Below are positions 15,805 to 22,135 of a DNA stretch of 22,135 bases, piece by piece. The first letter of the stretch is position 1. Every line of letters starts with the position of its first letter. Where the stretch lies: assembly GCA_026987085.1 (NCBI GenBank), contig JALSNH010000284.1, positions 1 through 22,135 on the forward strand. Direction: 5' to 3'. The DNA is from Aquificota bacterium. Its GTDB lineage: Bacteria; Aquificota; Aquificia; Aquificales; QOAS01. Below the pieces are notes generated by a model that saw only the letters and a program-made list of their open reading frames with translations, searched no databases and was not told the DNA's origin. Position numbers and translations under genes: made by a program.

Positions 15805-16545
15805 ATGAAAGATATGCCAAAGGTAAGATTAAATAAGTTCCTTGCCGATGCCGGCGTGTGCGCCCGCCGGAAAGCAGACAGACTTATAGAAGAGGGTAGG
15901 GTAAAAGTTAACGGTAAACCGGCACGTGTAGGAATGGTTATAGATCCTTCAAAGGATATCGTGGAAGTCGATAATAAAATTATCAAACCGGAAAGAAAGA
16001 GATATTTAATTTTTAATAAGCCCTGCTGCGTTTTGACCCAATTGGGAAAGGACCCGAGGGGACGTAAAACTTTAGATGAATTTTTAAAGAAAATACCTGA
16101 AAGGGTTTATCCCGTTGGGAGGTTGGATTACAACACTACCGGATTGCTAATTCTTACCAACGATGGTGAATTGGCTCAAAGAATACTTCATCCCAGCTAT
16201 AAATTACCTAAAGTTTATATTGCCCTTGTTGAAGGAAAGGTTCATCCAAAAACTCTTAAAGAGATGAAAAAGGGAACCCAACTGGAGGACGGTTTTGCTA
16301 AGCCGGACAATGTTAGGATTATTCGGTACGAAGGTGAAAATACAAGGTTGGAAATAACTTTTCATGAAGGGAGAAAACATATTGTTAAAAGATTCCTTGC
16401 AAAGTTTGGGCATAAAGTTAAGGAACTACATAGGTCTCAGATAGGTCCTATAAAGTTGGAAAAACTGCCTCCGGGAAAGATGAGAGATATGACAACGGCG
16501 GAGCTAAATAAACTCTTTCACGCAGTAGGATTAAAATTCAAATAA
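15805..16545 (+). CDS. Pseudouridine synthase, RsuA/RluB family
   Basis: Converts a uridine to pseudouridine in rRNA. The 246-residue protein has an N-terminal S4 RNA-binding domain (RLNKFLADAGVCARRKADRLI, about 8-28, and GRVKVNGKPA). The catalytic domain contains NKPCCVLT and VGRLDYNTTGLLILTNDGEL (about 104-123), with catalytic Asp108 in GRLD. The closing EGRKHIVKRFLAKFGHKV and HRSQIGPI elements are close to RluB, RluE and RluF. RsuA (16S) versus RluB (23S) cannot be settled from the sequence. The ATG at 15805 and one nine bases later (MPKVRL) are both possible starts; neither has a ribosome binding site. It is followed after 10 bases by the SurA-like gene. Confidence 0.93.
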   Translation: MKDMPKVRLNKFLADAGVCARRKADRLIEEGRVKVNGKPARVGMVIDPSKDIVEVDNKIIKPERKRYLIFNKPCCVLTQLGKDPRGRKTLDEFLKKIPERVYPVGRLDYNTTGLLILTNDGELAQRILHPSYKLPKVYIALVEGKVHPKTLKEMKKGTQLEDGFAKPDNVRIIRYEGENTRLEITFHEGRKHIVKRFLAKFGHKVKELHRSQIGPIKLEKLPPGKMRDMTTAELNKLFHAVGLKFK

Positions 16546-16555
16546 TAAAACCCTA

Positions 16556-17428
16556 ATGAGGCTTTTTTTGCTTTTAGCAACTTTGGGAGGTTTAGTTTTC
16601 ACCTTTCCTTTACAAGGAGCGGAAACAAAATCTTCTTCCAAATATAAATTGGTCGATGAGACGGTAGCCATAGTTAATGGAGAGCCCATACTTGCTTCAG
16701 ATGTAAAGATTTATATGCTTTTGTTCGGCATTAATGATCCGCAAAAGGCTTTAAAAGATCTCGAAAATATCTACTTGGTGGTTCAATATGCGGAAAGTAG
16801 GGGCTTGACGGTAAATTTAAAACAAGCCCAGCAAATGGTATTAAACTTCGCCAAGAGTCAAGGGATTTCGCTTGAGCAACTATATAAAGAACTTCAAAAG
16901 GTGGGTTTGGGTGGTTCTGTTTTTCAAAACTTTTTAGTTAAATACAACCTTTATAAAGCTTCAATCGAACTTTTTGTATTGAAACCTCTTCTTGAGGATA
17001 AAGAGACTCTTGATTTTCTTATAGCTGAAAAACTTCCCAAAGCCCAACCTTACTACACAATAGAGCTTTTAAAAATCCCTAAAAAGATAGCGGAAAAGAA
17101 AGCGGACCTATTGGTAAGTGCCGATATTAAAAAAATTTCCCAAAAGTTGGGTTTTGATATCTTAAAACTTACTGTAAATCCCAATAATTTAAAACCACAA
17201 CTTGCACGGGTTATAAAAAGACTAAAGGCGGGTCAAACCGATTTTGCAGAGGATAAGAACTATATCTACCTAGTTAAGGTCGATAAAATCGAGTTTAAAA
17301 TTCCCCAAGATGCACGTCAAAAAGCTCTTGAAGAGATAAAAAAGGAAAAAATAGAAGCTTTTATTAAAAAATTAAAAAATGAAGCTATTATTAAAGAGTT
17401 GGTACCCCTTAAAGAGCTTCGATTTTGA
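16556..17428 (+). CDS. SurA-like periplasmic chaperone, degenerate or no parvulin domain
   Basis: Exported protein of 290 residues with a signal peptide (about 1-22, cleavage near LQGAE). The SurA N-terminal region starts KLVDETVAIVNGEPILASDVKIYM (about 31-54), followed by helical chaperone segments to about 150. A normal SurA then has a parvulin prolyl isomerase domain. Here residues 158-250 keep only an echo of it (YYTIELLKIPKK, LKAGQTDF, YIYLVKVDKIEF), with no recognisable catalytic motif. Its likely job is folding or escorting outer-membrane proteins in the periplasm. It lies 10 bases after the pseudouridine synthase gene and is probably co-transcribed, though the two have no obvious functional link. 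The ATG has no Shine-Dalgarno. Confidence 0.8.
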   Translation: MRLFLLLATLGGLVFTFPLQGAETKSSSKYKLVDETVAIVNGEPILASDVKIYMLLFGINDPQKALKDLENIYLVVQYAESRGLTVNLKQAQQMVLNFAKSQGISLEQLYKELQKVGLGGSVFQNFLVKYNLYKASIELFVLKPLLEDKETLDFLIAEKLPKAQPYYTIELLKIPKKIAEKKADLLVSADIKKISQKLGFDILKLTVNPNNLKPQLARVIKRLKAGQTDFAEDKNYIYLVKVDKIEFKIPQDARQKALEEIKKEKIEAFIKKLKNEAIIKELVPLKELRF

Positions 17429-17501
17429 TAGCTTTCTTTACCTGTTTCACCATCCTTTCTATCTATTAGACTACCTAGTCAAATTTCTATATTGCTGGAT
17501 T

Positions 17502-17527
17502 TTGAAAGTTTTCCTATCAGTTATAAT
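17502..17527 (+). promoter_or_regulatory. Probable promoter of the tRNA-Pro / ndk unit
   Basis: A perfect -10 hexamer TATAAT lies at 17522-17527, 15 bases before the tRNA-Pro 5' end. TTGAAA at 17502-17507 matches five of six -35 positions but is only 14 bases away, shorter than usual. A weaker TTTTGA at 17500 would give a spacer of 16. The -10 is convincing; the -35 is not settled. Confidence 0.6.
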
Positions 17528-17542
17528 TTTTATCCTCCCTTA

Positions 17543-17615
17543 CGGGGCGTAGCTCAGGTGGCAGAGCGCTGGCATCGGGAGCCAGAGGTCGCGGGTTCAA
17601 GTCCCGCCGCCCCGA
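17543..17615 (+). tRNA. tRNA-Pro (anticodon CGG)
   Basis: A full 73-base cloverleaf is visible. The acceptor stem is CGGGGCG/CGCCCCG, the D arm follows TAGCTCAGG, and the anticodon stem CTGGC/GCCAG has loop ATCGGGA giving anticodon CGG. The T arm is GCGGG/CCCGC with TTCAAGT. Discriminator A is followed by CTT, so CCA is not encoded. It lies 24 bases upstream of ndk. Confidence 0.97.
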
Positions 17616-17639
17616 CTTTTCCCTAAAATTAAGTAGCTC

Positions 17640-18068
17640 ATGGCCGTAGAAAGAACTTTGGTAATCGTTAAACCGGATGCCTTTGAAAAAGGAGCCACCG
17701 GAAAAATAATTGACCGCTTTTTGGAAGAAGGTTTAAAACTCAAAGCCCTCAAAATGTTTAAATTCACAAAAGAGCAGGCGGAAGGGTTCTACTACGTTCA
17801 CAAAGAGAGACCTTTCTTCGGAGAACTTGTCGAATTTATGACCAGTGGACCCGTTGTAGCAATGGTTTTAGAAGGAGAAAATGCCATAAAAAGGGTAAGG
17901 GAGATTATCGGTCCCACCGATAGTGAGGAGGCAAGAAAGGTAGCTCCCAATTCGTTGAGGGCCCTATTTGGAACCGACAAAGGTAAAAATGCCGTTCACG
18001 CTTCCGACAGTCCGGAAAGCGCCCAATACGAAATTTGTTATATCTTTTCCAAACTCGAACAGTTCTAA
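17640..18068 (+). CDS. ndk: Nucleoside diphosphate kinase
   Basis: Transfers the gamma phosphate between nucleoside triphosphates and diphosphates through a phosphohistidine. The 142 residues match the family. Landmarks are RTLVIVKPDAFEKG (about 5-18, with Lys11), YYVHKERPFFGELVEFMTSG (about 51-70), VVAMVLEGENAI, GPTDSEEA, and the active-site NAVHASDSPESA with His120. The usual APGTIRGDF stretch is replaced by VAPNSLRALFG, a variation I believe is seen in some thermophile forms. The gene follows tRNA-Pro by 24 bases and is probably read from the same promoter, since no separate promoter or Shine-Dalgarno is visible. It is convergent with cutA. Confidence 0.97.
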   Translation: MAVERTLVIVKPDAFEKGATGKIIDRFLEEGLKLKALKMFKFTKEQAEGFYYVHKERPFFGELVEFMTSGPVVAMVLEGENAIKRVREIIGPTDSEEARKVAPNSLRALFGTDKGKNAVHASDSPESAQYEICYIFSKLEQF

Positions 18069-18080
18069 TTTTTCTTCTTT

Positions 18081-18100
18081 TAAATCCTTTAAAGGATTTA
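18081..18100. repeat. Perfect 20-base palindrome between convergent ndk and cutA
   Basis: TAAATCCTTT is followed directly by its exact reverse complement AAAGGATTTA. The element overlaps the cutA stop codon (18098-18100). No T-tract follows on either strand, so it does not look like an ordinary Rho-independent terminator. Confidence 0.7.
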
Positions 18101-18412
18101 ACAACTTTCATCAATCCACTTTAGGTAATCTTCATTTCCTGCAATTATAGGCATCGCAATAATTTCCGGAACCGTATAAGGATGAACTTTTTTGACTTCC
18201 TCTTTAAGTTTTTCAAACAAATCGGTACGGGTTTTAACTATTAAGAGACTTTCCTTGTCCTTTTCTATTTTTCCTTGCCACCAATAGATGGAGTTAATTT
18301 CTTTAATAATATTTGTGCAGGCTCCAAGTTTTTTTTCCACTATTAGGTTGGCTATTTTTTCCGCCTCTTCTGGAGGTGTTGTTATTAAAACTACACAATA
18401 TTTGAACTCCAT
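18098..18412 (-). CDS. cutA: CutA1 divalent-ion tolerance family protein
   Basis: Small trimeric ferredoxin-fold protein, widely conserved; linked by name to copper tolerance, though its cellular role is not firmly established. The ATG at 18412 gives 104 residues, the normal CutA1 length. A longer frame to 18502 would add 30 unconserved residues and is not used. Landmarks are CVVLITTPPEEAEKIANLIV (about 6-25), KLGACTNIIKEINSIYWWQG (about 28-47), ESLLIVKTR, and HPYTVPEIIAMPI (about 78-90), ending YLKWIDES. It is a single-gene minus-strand unit, divergent from rpsU and convergent with ndk. The sequence before the ATG is TTTTTCCTCC, which is not a ribosome binding site. Confidence 0.95.
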   Translation of the reverse strand: MEFKYCVVLITTPPEEAEKIANLIVEKKLGACTNIIKEINSIYWWQGKIEKDKESLLIVKTRTDLFEKLKEEVKKVHPYTVPEIIAMPIIAGNEDYLKWIDESC

Positions 18413-18539
18413 GGAGGAAAAATTTAAAACTACAAAAATCTTGCTAAAAAGGTTCCTTGCTTTAGCTAATGAATGACTAGCGGATAAGAACTTGCATACC
18501 AATCGGTTCTCTAAAGGTATTTTCCACTTTCCGCAACTA

Positions 18540-18568
18540 TTGATTATTCACCTATTAAATGGTAAAAT
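18540..18568 (+). promoter_or_regulatory. Promoter of rpsU (extended -10)
   Basis: -35 TTGATT at 18540-18545, exactly 17 bases, then -10 TAAAAT at 18563-18568. The bases TGG before the -10 make an extended -10 (TGnTAAAAT). Transcription would start near 18575, leaving a leader of about 28 bases that carries the strong ribosome binding site. Confidence 0.7.
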
Positions 18569-18587
18569 AAAACCCTTAAAATTTTAA

Positions 18588-18598
18588 AAGGAGGTGAT
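18588..18598 (+). promoter_or_regulatory. Very strong Shine-Dalgarno site of rpsU
   Basis: AAGGAGGTGAT is an 11-base perfect complement to the standard bacterial 16S rRNA 3' tail, with its GGAGG core eight bases before TTG 18603. It rules out the in-frame GTG at 18594, which lies inside the site, as the start codon. Confidence 0.85.
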
Positions 18599-18602
18599 AA
18601 GT

Positions 18603-18806
18603 TTGGTAGCGGTATACCTAGAAGAGGGAGACACCATAGAAAAGGCCCTCAAAAAGTTTAGAAGGTTGGTTGAACAGGAGCAAATTATTACCGAAGCAAA
18701 AAGGAGAATGTATTACGAAAAACCTTCCGAAAAGCGTAAAAGAAAAATGAGGGCTGCAAGAAAACGTCTCCTCAAACAGCTTAAAAAACAAAAATATCTG
18801 CTATAA
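18603..18806 (+). CDS. rpsU: Ribosomal protein bS21
   Basis: Small-subunit protein of 67 residues that sits next to the 16S rRNA 3' end and the mRNA Shine-Dalgarno helix during initiation. The start is TTG at 18603, giving VAVYLEEGDTIEKALKKFRR as the mature opening, which matches the usual bS21 start. The rest is a highly basic helix (EKRKRKMRAARKRLLKQLKKQ) typical of the family. The start is fixed by the 11-base Shine-Dalgarno site upstream. It has its own promoter and is followed by the RNA methyltransferase gene after 60 bases. The weak TTG start combined with an exceptionally strong site suggests tuned initiation. Confidence 0.95.
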   Translation: MVAVYLEEGDTIEKALKKFRRLVEQEQIITEAKRRMYYEKPSEKRKRKMRAARKRLLKQLKKQKYLL

Positions 18807-18866
18807 ACTTCAAATATCTATATTTTCTTTACCTCCAAAAGGTTCTTTTCTCACCTCCCACTTTCG

Positions 18867-20102
18867 ATGGAAGATTTGAGCATTTTAAAACCTTTATACG
18901 GTCCCTATTTTTTAGCAAAAACCAAAAGCGGAAATAAGGTAAAGGTTCCGAGAACTGTAAGTGGTGAGAAGTGGAAAGGAATACTTCTAAAGGAGAATAC
19001 CTACCTACCCACCGAATGGGAAAGGTTGAACTTTTACCTTCGAAGGGTTCCCTCTTGCGGTTATTACCCTTTTTGTTCGGGATGCCAGTGGCAACATATC
19101 CGCTTTGAGGTTCAGGTAAAGTTTAAAAAAGCACTCTTTGAGGAATATCTGGGATTTGAACCCGACAAGGTTTTAATTTCTCCCTCCGAGTGGGGATACA
19201 GAATTAAAACCTTCCTCTATTTGAAAGATGGAAAACTTGGCTTTAAAAAGGCTTGGTTTTACGACCTTCAACAACCGGTATTGAATATCGACCACTGTCC
19301 TTTGCTACATAGCAGTTTGAACAAAGCCATTTTCTTACTAAAAAGGGCTAAACTTCCCGATAGCTTGTATGCCGTTGAGCTGCTGGCCAATCCGCAAAAT
19401 GGAGAAGTTTTTGCCAAGTTGCTTTTTTATAAACGGAATTTTCCTACGGAGGAAGTTGTTAATAGTTTAGTTGAAAATTTAAAGCCCGCTTTCGCGGGAA
19501 TAGGTATCTATAAGGGGGAGTATTTACACTGGGAGAGGATTAAAATCGCTGGCCGCTGGAATAGTTCCATTCGGATAGGGTTATACAACTTTTTAATATC
19601 GCCAGATGCTTTTATCCAACCCAACTATTTTCTTTGGAAGGAGTTTATTAACATAGTTCGACCTTTGAAGAACTATAGGGTCGGTTTGGAACTTTATTCG
19701 GGCATAGGATTTTTTACACTTCACCTTTCCAAGTTTGTAGAAACGTTATATTCCTCTGAACTGTCGAGGGAAGCTACCCTTTTAAGGAAGGAGAACTTAA
19801 AGAGGAACGGAATAAAAAATGTTAAAGTCCTTCAAAAGGATGCCTATAAACATTTAAAAAACTTTGAAGGTGCCGAACTTTTGGTTGTCGACCCACCGAG
19901 GGGAGGTTTAACAAAACCCCTTATTGATGAAATATTAAGGAAAAAACCAAAGGAAATTATCTATATCTCCTGCAACCTCGAAAGTTTAAGGAGAGACCTA
20001 GAAATACTTAAAGAGGAATACAAAATTGTTAAATCCGCACTTGTAGACCAATTCCCAAATACCTACCATATTGAGAGTGTAATTTGGCTTTTAAAACGCT
20101 AA
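18867..20102 (+). CDS. Fe-S class I RNA methyltransferase, TrmA/RlmC/RlmD family
   Basis: SAM-dependent enzyme that methylates C5 of a uridine in rRNA or tRNA, 411 residues. A cluster site C64-x5-C70-x2-C73 (SCGYYPFCSGCQWQH) with a fourth Cys at about 144 (DHCPLL) matches the [4Fe-4S] site of RlmD-type enzymes. The catalytic half has ISPDAFIQPN (about 244-253), SAM motif GLELYSGIGFFTLHLS (about 273-288), DPPRGG (about 342-347), nucleophile Cys369 in YISCNLESLRRDL, and general base Glu403 in YHIESVIWL. The N-terminal region is too short and divergent for me to claim a TRAM domain. RlmD, RlmCD or TrmA specificity cannot be told from the sequence. It follows rpsU on the same strand and its TAA overlaps the convergent mtaB stop by four bases. 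Confidence 0.93.
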   Translation: MEDLSILKPLYGPYFLAKTKSGNKVKVPRTVSGEKWKGILLKENTYLPTEWERLNFYLRRVPSCGYYPFCSGCQWQHIRFEVQVKFKKALFEEYLGFEPDKVLISPSEWGYRIKTFLYLKDGKLGFKKAWFYDLQQPVLNIDHCPLLHSSLNKAIFLLKRAKLPDSLYAVELLANPQNGEVFAKLLFYKRNFPTEEVVNSLVENLKPAFAGIGIYKGEYLHWERIKIAGRWNSSIRIGLYNFLISPDAFIQPNYFLWKEFINIVRPLKNYRVGLELYSGIGFFTLHLSKFVETLYSSELSREATLLRKENLKRNGIKNVKVLQKDAYKHLKNFEGAELLVVDPPRGGLTKPLIDEILRKKPKEIIYISCNLESLRRDLEILKEEYKIVKSALVDQFPNTYHIESVIWLLKR

Positions 20103-21355
20103 AGGGTAATTTTTACTATCTGTCCGGTCTTCGCACCGCGAGGAGCCTTTAAAGTTATATAGTTCTCCGTTAAAAGGTCCCCGTTTCCCAAAACCAACCC
20201 TCTTACGGTTTTACCCCTCATTTTTTCCCTAAATTGGAGCTTCTTCCTTTCGGATAGTTCCTTCATAAGTTTCAACCGCTCTTTAATAACCTTTGGGGGA
20301 ACTTTAGGCTCAAGTTTTGAGGCCTTTGTAAAAGGTCGGTCCGAGTAGGGAAATACGTGCATATAGGCGAAAGGCAAACTCTCCACAAATCGGTAGCTTT
20401 CCTCAAAGTCTTTATCGCTTTCGGTTGGAAAGCCGACAATAATGTCGGTTCCTATCGCAGTAATAGGTCTCCTTTCCACTATTTGGAGGACTTTTTCCCT
20501 ATACTCCTCGGCGGTGTAGCTTCTTTTCATCAGTTTTAAAATCCTTTCGCTGCCGCTTTGGAGCGATAGGTGAAAGTGGGGTGCTATTTTGGGATTGGAA
20601 GTTATAAACTCCAAAAGGTCTTTATCTATTTCCGCCACCGACATGGAGGAGAGTCGGAAGTACTCAATACCCTCTATTTGGATGAGTTTTTCTAAGAGCC
20701 TTAAAAGGTTGGTCCCGTCGTGGAAATCCCAACCGTATTGGGAGAGTTGGGTTCCCGTTAGGACTATCTCTTTGTAACCTTGGTCGGCAAGCCTTTTAAC
20801 AGCCTCTACCACTTTGGGGATAGGAACACTTCTAACCTTCCCTCGGGCGTAGGGTATTACACAAAAACTGCAAAAGGAGTTGCAACCTTCCTGAACCTTC
20901 AAAAAGGGTCTGGTATGTTCAAAGGAGACCGTTAGGTCGAAATTTTTTACCTCCCCTTCGCGGAAAATTTCTCCTACAAAGACCTTCCCGGGGTTCTTTC
21001 TTTCAAGATATTCCTCTACCAATTTAAGGATTTCGTTTTTGTGGGTATTTCCCACAACGAGGTCAACTTCCTCTAAAGAAGCCAGCTCCTCGGGAGAAAC
21101 TTGGGCGTAGCATCCGGTTGCAACCACCACAGCGTTGGGATTTAACCTTTTGGTCTTATAGATATACTTTCTGCTGTCGCGGTCCGCCCCCTTTGTTACA
21201 GTGCAGGTATTGATTATGTAAACATCTGCCTTCTCCCCGAAGGGAACTTCTTTATAGCCTCTATTTAAAAATTGGGTTCTGATAAAGTCGGTATCGAAAA
21301 AGTTCATTCGGCAGCCGAGCGTTGCAAAGGCTACTTTTAAACCGTTTCTTCCCAC
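20099..21355 (-). CDS. mtaB: tRNA t6A37 methylthiotransferase
   Basis: Radical-SAM methylthiotransferase that converts threonylcarbamoyladenosine at tRNA position 37 to its 2-methylthio form in tRNAs reading ANN codons. The 418 residues fit MtaB, which is shorter than MiaB. N-terminal cluster cysteines lie in ATLGCRMNFFDTD (Cys15), NTCTVTKGADRDSRK (Cys51) and ATGCYAQVSPEEL (Cys82). The radical-SAM site is VQEGCNSFCSFCVIPYARG (Cys158, 162, 165). The VTKGADRDSRK wording separates it from MiaB. The start is GTG at 21355, since an in-frame TAA lies 15 bases upstream and no ATG fits. No Shine-Dalgarno is visible. It follows the TatB-like gene after 67 bases. Confidence 0.95.
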   Translation of the reverse strand: MGRNGLKVAFATLGCRMNFFDTDFIRTQFLNRGYKEVPFGEKADVYIINTCTVTKGADRDSRKYIYKTKRLNPNAVVVATGCYAQVSPEELASLEEVDLVVGNTHKNEILKLVEEYLERKNPGKVFVGEIFREGEVKNFDLTVSFEHTRPFLKVQEGCNSFCSFCVIPYARGKVRSVPIPKVVEAVKRLADQGYKEIVLTGTQLSQYGWDFHDGTNLLRLLEKLIQIEGIEYFRLSSMSVAEIDKDLLEFITSNPKIAPHFHLSLQSGSERILKLMKRSYTAEEYREKVLQIVERRPITAIGTDIIVGFPTESDKDFEESYRFVESLPFAYMHVFPYSDRPFTKASKLEPKVPPKVIKERLKLMKELSERKKLQFREKMRGKTVRGLVLGNGDLLTENYITLKAPRGAKTGQIVKITL

Positions 21356-21379
21356 AAAAGTTGGAAGTTAAAGGGTTTT

Positions 21380-21412
21380 TCCTAAAAAAGGAAAAGGTTT
21401 TGTTGTCAAACC
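21380..21412 (-). terminator. Possible weak terminator after the TatB-like gene
   Basis: On the minus strand GGTTT, a seven-base loop and AAACC form a short stem (21396-21412), followed by TTTTCCTTTTTT. The stem is only five pairs with two G-C, so strength is doubtful at high growth temperature. It lies between the TatB-like stop and the mtaB start. Confidence 0.3.
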
Positions 21413-21422
21413 GTCGAAAGTT

Positions 21423-21800
21423 TTAATTTTTAGGAGGTTCCACTATAGGAGCTTTTCCTTGGGTTAAATCTTCCAAAGTCGGTGGCTTTTCTTTTTTGCC
21501 TTCCGATGGCTCCTTTTTACTATCCTCCTCCGAAAGGAATTCTTTCATAATCTCCTTTTGGGTTTTAGGTTTTTCCTTAATCTCACCCGAAAGGTAGGCT
21601 TTTACTTTGCCTTCCCCTTCGAGGGTTTGCTTTTGAAGTTGCTCCTTAAGGCGGTTCATTTCAGCTTCGAGTTGAATGGAAGCCCACTCTTGTTTTATCT
21701 TTCTAACAAGGCGTCCCAACTGGGTGGCAAATTCAAGCATCTTTTCCGGTCCAAAAATCAAAAAGGCAACCGCAAGGATTAAAAGAAGTTGAAGTTCCAT
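21423..21800 (-). CDS. tatB: TatA/TatB-family twin-arginine translocase protein, TatB-like
   Basis: Membrane-anchored component of the twin-arginine export pathway, which moves folded proteins across the inner membrane. The 125 residues show a short N-terminal helix (about 2-17, LLLILAVAFLIFG), the hinge FGPEK at about 16-20, and an amphipathic helix ATQLGRLVRKIKQEW (about 25-39). A long charged Lys/Glu/Pro tail follows, ending in EPPKN. The Glu at residue 2 and the length favour TatB over TatA. The usual FGPxKLP reads FGPEKML, so the hinge Pro is missing. tatC is not in the window. It lies 64 bases after infB on the minus strand. Confidence 0.8.
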   Translation of the reverse strand: MELQLLLILAVAFLIFGPEKMLEFATQLGRLVRKIKQEWASIQLEAEMNRLKEQLQKQTLEGEGKVKAYLSGEIKEKPKTQKEIMKEFLSEEDSKKEPSEGKKEKPPTLEDLTQGKAPIVEPPKN

Positions 21801-21864
21801 CTCAAGGTTTATTTTGGAATGGAAAACAAAAAGAGGAAAGCGGTTAACAAATCATTAAAAGGTT

Positions 21865-22135
21865 CTATTTAGTTTCCTTACTTTGTTCGGAGGATTTTCC
21901 AAATTCCAACTTGGGTTTTACATACTTAATTTCATAGCATTCGATAATATCGCCTACCTTTATATCGTTGAAGTCTTTAAGTTTCACACCGCACTCAAAA
22001 CCTTTGGTAACCTCTTTAACGTCCTCTTTAAACCTTTTTAGGCCTTCGATTTCTCCGTCGTAGATAACTACGCCTTCTCTAATAAGGCGGGCTTTGGCAC
22101 CCCTTACCAGTTTACCGTCGAGAACATAGCAACCT
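21865..22135 (-). CDS. infB: Translation initiation factor IF-2, C-terminal end (partial)
   Basis: On the minus strand the frame runs from the window edge to TAG at 21865-21867, giving the last 89 residues. The wording matches the IF-2 C-terminal domain: GCYVLDGKLVRGAKARLIRE, VVIYDGEIEGLKRFKEDVKE, the GFECGVKLKDFNDIKVGDII stretch and the final ECYEIKYV. This domain (C2) binds the formyl-methionyl end of initiator tRNA. A short non-conserved tail of about 20 residues (PKLEFGKSSEQSKETK) follows the usual end point. The GTPase domain lies outside the window. Confidence 0.95.
   Translation of the reverse strand, partial: GCYVLDGKLVRGAKARLIREGVVIYDGEIEGLKRFKEDVKEVTKGFECGVKLKDFNDIKVGDIIECYEIKYVKPKLEFGKSSEQSKETK

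Noticed and set aside
18081..18100. Palindrome between ndk and cutA as a standard Rho-independent terminator
   Set aside because: The stem is AT-rich, has no loop spacer, and no T-tract follows on either strand.
18594..18602. GTG at 18594 as start of rpsU
   Set aside because: This GTG is part of the AAGGAGGTGAT ribosome binding site itself. The conserved protein start fits TTG at 18603.
1..22135. CRISPR arrays, insertion sequences, prophage or defence genes
   Set aside because: No regularly spaced repeats, terminal inverted repeats, transposase, integrase, nuclease or toxin-antitoxin motifs were seen. All recognised genes are housekeeping or transport types.

Overview
The window looks like chromosomal housekeeping DNA from a thermophilic, AT-rich, compact bacterial genome. 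The best guess is Aquificota of the Desulfurobacterium/Thermovibrio type. This rests on the Lys/Glu/Ile/Phe-rich proteins, the split glycine dehydrogenase subunit GcvPA, an NtrY-like kinase, a TatB-like protein next to infB, and the very short intergenic gaps. The assignment is inference; no rRNA is present. I see no mobile element, CRISPR array, phage gene or defence island, and no stretch over 300 bases without a gene.

Layout. 1-284: the 3' end of an unknown plus-strand gene, whose stop overlaps that of the next gene. 281-4320 (minus): miaB, panB and a PilB/GspE-type ATPase, with panB and pilB overlapping by 8 bases. 4415-8416 (plus): a two-helix membrane protein, an NtrY-like sensor kinase, gcvPA and a cysteine-rich V4R-like protein. 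8406-9575 (minus): a small four-helix membrane protein and an ABC-3 metal permease. 9640-10524 (plus): metF. 10534-12511 (minus): an ABC ATPase of the molybdate/tungstate type, a rhodanese and a RimI-like acetyltransferase. 12528-12736 (minus): tRNA-Val(GAC) and tRNA-Ser(UGA). 12874-15768 (minus): a cation/Ca2+ exchanger family protein, proA and a NikL-like nickel-uptake accessory protein. 15805-17428 (plus): an RsuA/RluB-family pseudouridine synthase and a SurA-like periplasmic chaperone. 17543-18068 (plus): tRNA-Pro(CGG) and ndk. 18098-18412 (minus): cutA. 18603-20102 (plus): rpsU and a TrmA/RlmD-family RNA methyltransferase. 20099-22135 (minus): the infB 3' end, a TatB-like gene and mtaB.

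Functional themes. Translation and RNA modification dominate: two methylthiotransferases for tRNA position 37, an rRNA pseudouridine synthase, a 5-methyluridine-type methyltransferase, RimI, S21, IF-2 and three tRNAs. One-carbon metabolism (metF, gcvPA, panB) and metal handling (ABC-3 permease, NikL-like protein, CutA, exchanger, molybdate-type ATPase) are also represented. Several transport parts are orphans whose partners must lie elsewhere.

The most notable signal is translational. Almost no gene has a recognisable Shine-Dalgarno sequence. pilB has a clear one, and rpsU has an 11-base perfect one with a TTG start and a near-consensus promoter. I found no convincing new multi-gene system.
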